Source: Cephalopachus bancanus
Taxonomy: Eukaryota; Chordata; Mammalia; Primates; Tarsiidae
DNA length: 64,000 nucleotides
Assembly: GCA_027257055.1 (NCBI GenBank)
Contig: JAPVLO010000019.1
Location: 10,559,001 to 10,623,000 of the forward strand
Reading direction: 5' to 3'
Positions 58,046 through 64,000 of the stretch are shown here, piece after piece. The translations under genes and the position numbers were made by a program. The notes below the pieces were generated by a model. The model made no database searches and was not told the DNA's origin. It saw only the letters and a list, made by a program, of their open reading frames with translations. Within the stretch, counting starts at the first letter, position 1, and each line of letters starts with the position of its first letter.

Positions 58046-61000
58046 TCACTCAGTATTATAGACTCTAGTTCCAACCAGGTTGCTGCGAAATTCATGATTT
58101 TGTTCTTTTTTATGACTGCATAGTATTCCATCGTGTATATGTACCACATTTTTTAATCCAATCCTCTTTTGATGGGGAAGCATGGTTGTTTCCAGGTTCT
58201 TGCTATTGTGAACAACACTGCGATAAACATACGTGTGCAGGTATCTTTTTTATAGAGTGATTTGAGTTCTTCAAGGTATATTCCCAGTAGGGGGATTGCA
58301 GGGTCATATGGAAGGGCGATTTTTAGAGCTTTTAGGAATCGCCACACTGCTTTCCACAGAGGTTGCCAAGTTTACACTCCCACCAACAGTGTAGAAGTGT
58401 TCCCTTTTCACCACACCCTCTCCAGAAGCTGTTATTTTTTGAGTTGTTGATAATTGCCATTCTGACTGGAGTTAGATGGAATCTCAGTGTGGTTTTGATT
58501 TGCATCTCCCTGATGATCAGTGAGGTTGAGCATTTCTTCATGTGTTTGTTGGCTGCTCGAATGTGTTCTTTTGTGAAGTGTCTGTTCATATCTTTTGCCC
58601 ATTTTATAATGGGGTTGTTTGTTTTCTTCTTTTCAGTACATTTCAGTTCCTTGTACATCCAAGATATTAAGCCTTTGTCAGACCTGAAGTTGGCAAATAC
58701 TTTTTCCCAGTCTGTAGGCTGTCTCCTGCTCTCTTGATGGTTTCTTTGTCTTTGCAGAAGCTTGCCAGTTTAATAAGGTCCCACTTGTCTATCTTCTCTC
58801 TTATGACCTGTGGGTTTCAGGTTTTGTTAAGGAATTGGATGCCAGTTCCGATTTCCATGAGGGTATTTCCTTCTTTTTCTAAGGTTCTTATGGTTTGAGG
58901 TTTTACATTTAGGTCTCTGATCCATTTGGAGTTAACCTTTGTGCATGGGGATAGATAGGGGTCCTGTTTCAATCTTCTGCATGTGGTCAGCCAGTTTCCC
59001 CAGCACCATTTACTGAATAGGTTCTCCTCTCCCCAGTGGTAGATGGTGGGGGCTTTGTCGAAGATGAGTTGGTTGAGAAATTGAGTTTTGCTTCTGGAAT
59101 CTCAATTCTATTCCATTGATCTATATGCCTGTTCCTGTACCAATACCAAGCTGTTTTGATGATTGTAGCTTTATAGTAAAGTTTGAAGTCTGGTACCTGC
59201 TTTGTTTTTTTTTCTGAAGATTGTTCTGGCTATTCTTGGATGTTTGTGTTTCCATATGAATTCCTGTGTTGTTTTTTCTAGGTCTGAGAAGAATGTTGTT
59301 GGTAATTTAATGGGTATTGCATTGAATTTGTAGATTGCCTTAGGTAAGATGGACATCTTCACAATGTTGATTCTTCCAATCCATGAGCATGGGATATTTT
59401 TCCATTTGTTCGTGTCAGCTTTGATTTCTTTGAGCAGTGTTTTGTAATTTTCATTGTAAAGGTCTTTCATGTCTCTGGTTAGGAAGATGCCAAGGTATTT
59501 CATTTTTTGTGTGGCTATTGAGAATGGAATTGTGTTTTTTATTTGGGTTTCTGTTTGTTTATTATTGGTGTAGAGAAATGCGATTGTCTTTTGTACATTT
59601 ATTTTGTATCCTGAGACTTTGCCGAAGGCCTTTATCAATGTAAGGAGGCTTTTGACAGATTCTCTTGGGTTTTCAGGGTACACAATCATATCATCTGCAA
59701 AGAGAGATAACTTGACTTCCTCTTTTCCTATTTGGATACTGCTGATTGCCTTCTCTTCTCTGATTGCTCGAGCCAGGACTTCCAATACTATGTTGAACAG
59801 GAGGGGTGAGAGTGGCATCCTTGCCTAGTTCCAGTTTTCAGGGGAATTGGTTCCAATTTTTGTCCATTTAGGAGTATGCTGACTGTGGGTTTCTTGTAGA
59901 TTGCTTTTACTATTTTGAGGCATGTTCCCCATATGCCTAGATGTTCAAGGGTTTTTATCAAGAAGGGGTGCTGAATTTTATCAAAAGCTTCTTCTGCATC
60001 TAATGATATAATCATGTGGTTTTTGTTTTGACATCTGTTGATGTATTTAATTATATTTATGGTTTTACGAATGTTGAACCAGCCTTGCATCCCAGGAATG
60101 AAGCTTACTTGGTCATGGTGGATGATTTTTGAGATATATTGCTGAATCCGGTTTGCTAGGATCTTGTTGAGAATTTTAGCATCTATGTTTATCAAAGATA
60201 TTGGTGTGTACTTCTCTTTCTTTCTTGGATCTTTACCTGGCTTGGGTATCAATGTGATGTTGGCTTTGTAAAATGATTTGGGGAAAGTTCCATCTTTTTC
60301 AATCGCCTGGAATACCTTCAGTAGGATTGGTATCAGCTCCTCCTTAAATGTCTTGTAGAATTCTGCTGGAAAGCCATCTGGACCAGGGCTTTTTTTTGTA
60401 GGGAGTTTTCTTATTACATAGTCGATTACCTTGATTGTTATTGGTCTATTTAGGGTCTCAATTTCTTCTTGTTCCAACCTAGGTAGGTTGTGTGATGTCA
60501 GAAAGTCCTCCATTTCCTTAAGGTTTTCAAGTTTGTTTCCATACAAGTGTATGTAGTAGTCTCTAATGATCTTTTGTATTTCTTCAGGGTCAGATGTGAC
60601 TTCATCTTTTGTGTTTCTGATTGTGCTTATTTGTTTTTTTTTTCTCATTTTTTCTTGGTCAGTCTAGTTAGGGGACCATCAACCTTGTTTATCCTTTCGA
60701 AGAACCAGCTTTTTGTTTCATTGATTTTTCATATTATCTTTTTCTCTTCTATGTCCTGGATTTGGGCTTTTATTTTGGTGATCTGGATTCTTCTGCTGAA
60801 ATTAGGGTTTTTGTGGTCTTGCTTTTCCAGCTTCTTTAGGTGGCTTGTTAGGTTTTGAATTTCTGTTCCTTCCATTTTCTTCATGTGTGTTTGTAGGGAT
60901 ATAAATTTTCTTCTTACTACAGCTTTCAGGGCATCCCAGAGATTTTGGTAAGATGTTTCTTCATTTTCATTTGTTTCCAGATATCTTTTGATCTCTGTTT

Positions 61001-61797
61001 TGATTTTGTCATTGACCCAGGAGTTGTTTAGAATCACGCTCTTTAGTGTCCATGTCTTTGTGGGTTTTGGGGGGACTTTGTTGGTGTCAATGTTTATTTT
61101 TATTCCACTGTGGTCCAAGAAAGTGCATGGTAGAATTTTATTCCTTTTAAATTTGCTTATGCTTGATTTATGGCCAAGTATGTGGTCGATCTTAGAATAT
61201 GTTCTATGTGGTGATGAGTAGAATGTGTATTCTGTGGTCTTTGGATGGAGTGTCCTGTAGGTATCAATTAAGTCCATTTAGTCCAAAGTCACATTGAGGT
61301 TCGGATCTCCTTGCTGATTTTTTGTCCTGATGATCTGTCTAGGGTTGTGAGTGGGGTATTAAAGTCCCCAGTTATGATGATGTTAGAGTCAATATCTTTC
61401 TTTAGTTTTCCTAGAAGTTGCTTTATGAAGGTTGGCACACCTATGTTGGATGCATATATGTTTAGGATGATATTTCTTGTTGATGGATTGAGCCTTTTAT
61501 CATCATGTAGTGGCCTTCTGTATCTTTTTTGATTTTTAATAGCTTGAAGGGTATTTTGTCTAAAATTAAGATCGCTACTCCTCCTTTCTTTTGTATTCCG
61601 TTCGCCTGAAAGTTTGTTTCCCATCCTCTTACTTTGAGTCTGTGGGTGTCCTTTCTAGTGAGGTGAGTCTCTTGAAGGCAATAGATTGTTGTCTGATGAT
61701 ATTTTATCCATTTTGCCATTCTATGTCTTTTCAGTGGTGCATTTAGTCCATTCACATTTAGGCTAATAATTGAAATGCAAGAGTTGATCCCTGTCAT
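58046..61797 (-). pseudogene. L1 ORF2p (endonuclease-reverse transcriptase), frameshifted
   Basis: Spans 3,752 nt, about 1,250 codons (human ORF2p has 1,275), but is not a multiple of three and is split into several frames. The start ATG at 61797 precedes SLNVNGLNAPLKRHRMAKWI and the endonuclease QETHL motif (catalytic Glu). ITGDFNTPL and LDHSGIKI follow as other endonuclease residues. The RT domain shows [55 protein letters not shown] (motif A, first catalytic Asp), TGTRQGC and FADDMIVY (motif C). The C-terminal part ends at the stop at 58046. ORF2p nicks target DNA and copies L1 RNA; this copy cannot make it whole. Confidence 0.93.
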
Positions 61798-61869
61798 AAG
61801 GTTCTTACAGAGTTGTTCCTGTTTGTTTGTTGTCTTTCTTTGGGTTTTGGAGTTGGTTCATGTGTGTTT

Positions 61870-62744
61870 TTAATCTTTTGCCTGCACTCTTGTGAAGAAT
61901 GCTGTTGTTCTTTTTTCTTTTTCTTCTGTGTTCAATACTTTCTTAAGTGTTTCTTGTAGAGGTGGTCTGGTGGCAGTGTAGGTTCTTAGGGATTGGATAT
62001 CTGGAAAAGATTTCAATTCTCCCTCACTCATGGAGCTTAGTTTGGCTGGGTAGGTTACTCTTGGTTGAGATTGTTTCTCTTTTAGAACTTTGAAGATAGG
62101 GCTCCAGGCTCTCCTGGCCTGCAGGGTTTCTGTGGATAAATCTGCTGCTATTCTAATTGGTCTTCCCTGGTAGGTAGTCTGGCCTTTTTCTCTTGCTGCA
62201 TTTAGGATTTTTCCTTTTATAGCTACTTTGTTTAGGCAAAGTATTATGTGTCTAGGAGTTGGTCTTCTCATTTGTTGTCTTGCAGGGGTTCTCTGAATCT
62301 CTTGTGTTTGGATTTTTTCATCCTTAATGAGATGAGGGAAGTTTTCTTGAATGATCATGAAATGCTTGTTCCAGTGTGTCTTCTGTTTCTCTCTCTGCCT
62401 CAGGAAGCCCAATTACTCTTAGACTTGGTCTCTTGAAGTGATCATTCATCTCTTGCAGGTTTTGTTCTGTCTTTTGATCTTCTTTTCTATGCTTTTGACA
62501 GTTTGGTTAATTCTGTGTTTTGGTCTTCGAGCTTGGAGATTCTTTCTTCTGCTTGGCTGATTCTGCTTTCCATGCTTATTAGTCTGTTGTTCATTTCCAT
62601 CACAGTATTGTTTACTGCTTTCATTTCTGACATCAGCTCCTTCCTATTTTCCTCTTGTCTCTCCTCAATTTTTTAAATTCTCTCCATTAATGTCTTGATG
62701 TCTGGGTTTGTTGCATGAAACCAGTCATTCTGGGGGCTCTTCAT
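61870..62744 (-). pseudogene. L1 ORF1p (RNA-binding chaperone), frameshifted
   Basis: The start ATG (62744) precedes MKSPQNDWFH, followed by a Glu/Lys/Asn-rich coiled-coil stretch (about residues 25-90) where stops and shifts occur near 62675 and 62490. The C-terminal 180 codons (61870-62412) are open and hold the RRM and C-terminal domain, with RRPTPRHIILCLNK and AAREKGQTTYQG as landmarks. ORF1p trimers coat L1 RNA. At 875 nt it is somewhat shorter than human ORF1 (1,017 nt) and not a multiple of three, so it is a pseudogene. Confidence 0.9.
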
Positions 62745-64000
62745 TGTTTGTGTTCCAGAATCTGTTTTCTCAGTGTCTGATTTCCCAGGGGTCTGTGTGA
62801 GACCTGTATTCTTCTTTTGGTTTTTCTTCATTTGTGTGGTTTTTCCCCCTCCCTACTTTTTCTTTTCCTCCACCTCACCATCTTCTTTAATTCTGTTATT
62901 TAGGTGTAAAGGGATTGGTTTTACTTCTGTTTGTTCAATCTCCTATTCTTTATGTATGTCCTCTTACTTTGTTCAATTCTGGAGTTGCACTGTAGGTTGG
63001 AGGTGGTCCTTCTTGTAGTTTTGAGTTTTACTTAATGGGAGAGCTGTGATTCAAAATCTGTCTGCAGGTCCTAGTATTTGCTGACAGGTGTGTGGATAAT
63101 GTGGATCCCACTTCCCACTGCCCTGGAATCTGTCCGTGCAGTGGGGCTGTAGGTTTACTCCCTGAAATAAAATGTGGTTAGCAGAGGGGAGAGAATGGAG
63201 CAGATAGTGGGATGAAGAGGGGAGCAGAGAGATAGAGGAGTAAGGGGGGAAACAAACGAGTGTACCAACAAATAGAGAGAGAGGCCTATACTGAAACAGA
63301 TAAAAACAATAGACCACAGATATAGATGAACCAACTCTCATACAAAAAATAAAAAATAAAAATAAAACATATAGTGATGCTAACATACAAGCTAACCAAC
63401 CACCTTGTTAGTGTGCTGTTCCTCTTTACAAAGATATGATTTACAGAGAGAAGAAAAGAGAAGAAAAGGAAAAGAAAAAAGGGAACAATGCAGTAGGAAT
63501 AGAATTAAGTCATTAAACTAATAAAATCAATGAAGCACACTCTGAGACATTTCGTTTAAGTCCAATGTCCTTTCAGGTCTGATTTCTAGTTTTCTTTTCA
63601 AGCTGGTAAATTAGTTTACAGTTAGGGTCAGTTGTCCCTGGTCTGCTGTGAAGGACAGTTCAGATTACCCTCCGTTCAGCACTCTGGTCTATGTCTTTAT
63701 CAAGCTTGTTTCGCCCATTTCGGTATTGTTACTTTGGATCTCCAGCAGGTGGTGCTATCTCAGCTGCTCGCCCCAGAGGGGGTGGGGCCAGACAGGAACA
63801 AGATGGCTGCCTGCCTCAGGGCAGACAACAGGAGACACAGGGCAGGCGGCAAGGATTTCTCAGTCGCAGGAGAGGTGGCAGCGATCCCAGCAGATCTTCC
63901 CTGAAGTGGCTTGAAGTGGGTCGCCTGCGGCCTGGGTGGTACGATGTGCTACTGCTGTCACACTGGCTGCGGCAGCCATGGCAGCGGCGATGGGGGGTGG
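62745..64000 (-). promoter_or_regulatory. L1 5' UTR (internal promoter region), partial
   Basis: Upstream of ORF1, this part becomes GC-richer towards the window end (63700-64000). L1 5' UTRs hold an internal Pol II promoter. The expected 5' terminus is not reached. It shows no obvious similarity by eye to the 5' UTR of the L1 at 10138-11250. Open frames at 63632-63914 on the opposite strand are a by-product of GC content. Confidence 0.75.

Larger units (their letters stand above)
57779..64000 (-). mobile_element. Near-full-length young L1, cut by window end
   Basis: Antisense L1 in full order: A-tail complement (57779-57788), 3' UTR with two G-rich units (57895-57965), ORF2 (58046-61797), a 72-bp spacer, ORF1 (61870-62744), and at least 1,255 bp of GC-richer 5' UTR that runs off the window. 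Total is over 6.2 kb, a normal full L1 length. It is inserted in an older L1 fragment. Both ORFs have frame breaks, so retrotransposition by this copy is not expected, but many motifs are intact and divergence looks low. Confidence 0.95.

Noticed and set aside
59171..60648. Long minus-strand frames (215 and 286 codons) as an independent gene
   Set aside because: They are pieces of one frameshifted L1 ORF2, not separate genes.
63632..63914. Open frames of 88-90 codons in GC-rich DNA, possibly a first exon
   Set aside because: They lie antisense within the L1 5' UTR. The local GC rise is a property of L1 5' UTRs, and no splice or downstream exon context is visible.
1..64000. CRISPR arrays, operons, tRNA or rRNA genes
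   Set aside because: None seen. The regularly recurring sequences are dispersed retroelements with target duplications, as expected for mammalian DNA.

Overview
The window reads as intergenic DNA from a primate nuclear genome. I see no host protein-coding gene, exon chain, tRNA, rRNA or CRISPR array. The primate call rests on at least twelve dimeric, 7SL-derived Alu elements. Six of them share diagnostic changes seen in neither human-type (AluS/AluY) nor lemur/loris-type Alus, to my knowledge: a left-arm start reading ggctcggtggctcagcctgtaat, the linker aataaatcaaaaaatcagcc, and an end reading gagactccaactca. With young L1s of a matching private type, a tarsier is my best guess. That is inference from recalled families, not a database match.

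Layout. 0.7-2.3 kb: an old L1 split into two opposed halves (twin-priming inversion), then an MLT1-like LTR remnant. 3.2-5.6 kb: three young Alus. 9.7-13 kb: a three-layer nest (old LINE-like repeat, then MER5A, then a young internally deleted L1 whose 5' UTR carries a tandem duplication). 13.4-17 kb: old L1M pieces, including an inverted repeat. 20-23 kb: an old repeat and two Alus. 23.5-26.3 kb: an almost full-length decayed Tigger2-like DNA transposon with transposase remnants on the minus strand. 26.5-30.2 kb: Alus, short L1 3' ends, microsatellites and a possible LTR.

31.8-32.4 kb is an MLT2-like LTR. About 35.6-41.7 kb (perhaps from 33.5 kb) is a decayed ERVL-like endogenous retrovirus on the minus strand, best supported by reverse-transcriptase motifs near 38.9-39.3 kb. 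It is interrupted by a twin-primed young L1 at 34.2-35.6 kb. 44.9-48.3 kb is a 5'-truncated L1 with an Alu nested in it. 50.7-53 kb is an old L1M interrupted by a Tigger-type MITE. 54.8-57.8 kb holds two more old L1M 3' halves. From 57.78 kb to the window end runs a near-full-length young L1 on the minus strand: 3' UTR, ORF2, spacer, ORF1 and more than 1.2 kb of 5' UTR. Both ORFs carry frame breaks.

Nothing here behaves as a gene system. The coding capacity is all transposon-derived and broken. What deserves a second look is lineage-specific retroelement evolution: the Alu subfamily series, a tandemly duplicated L1 5' UTR and a second, unrelated-looking L1 5' UTR, a copy-variable G-rich unit in the L1 3' UTR, twin-priming structures, and a 35-bp near-perfect palindrome with a nearby copied 22-bp word.
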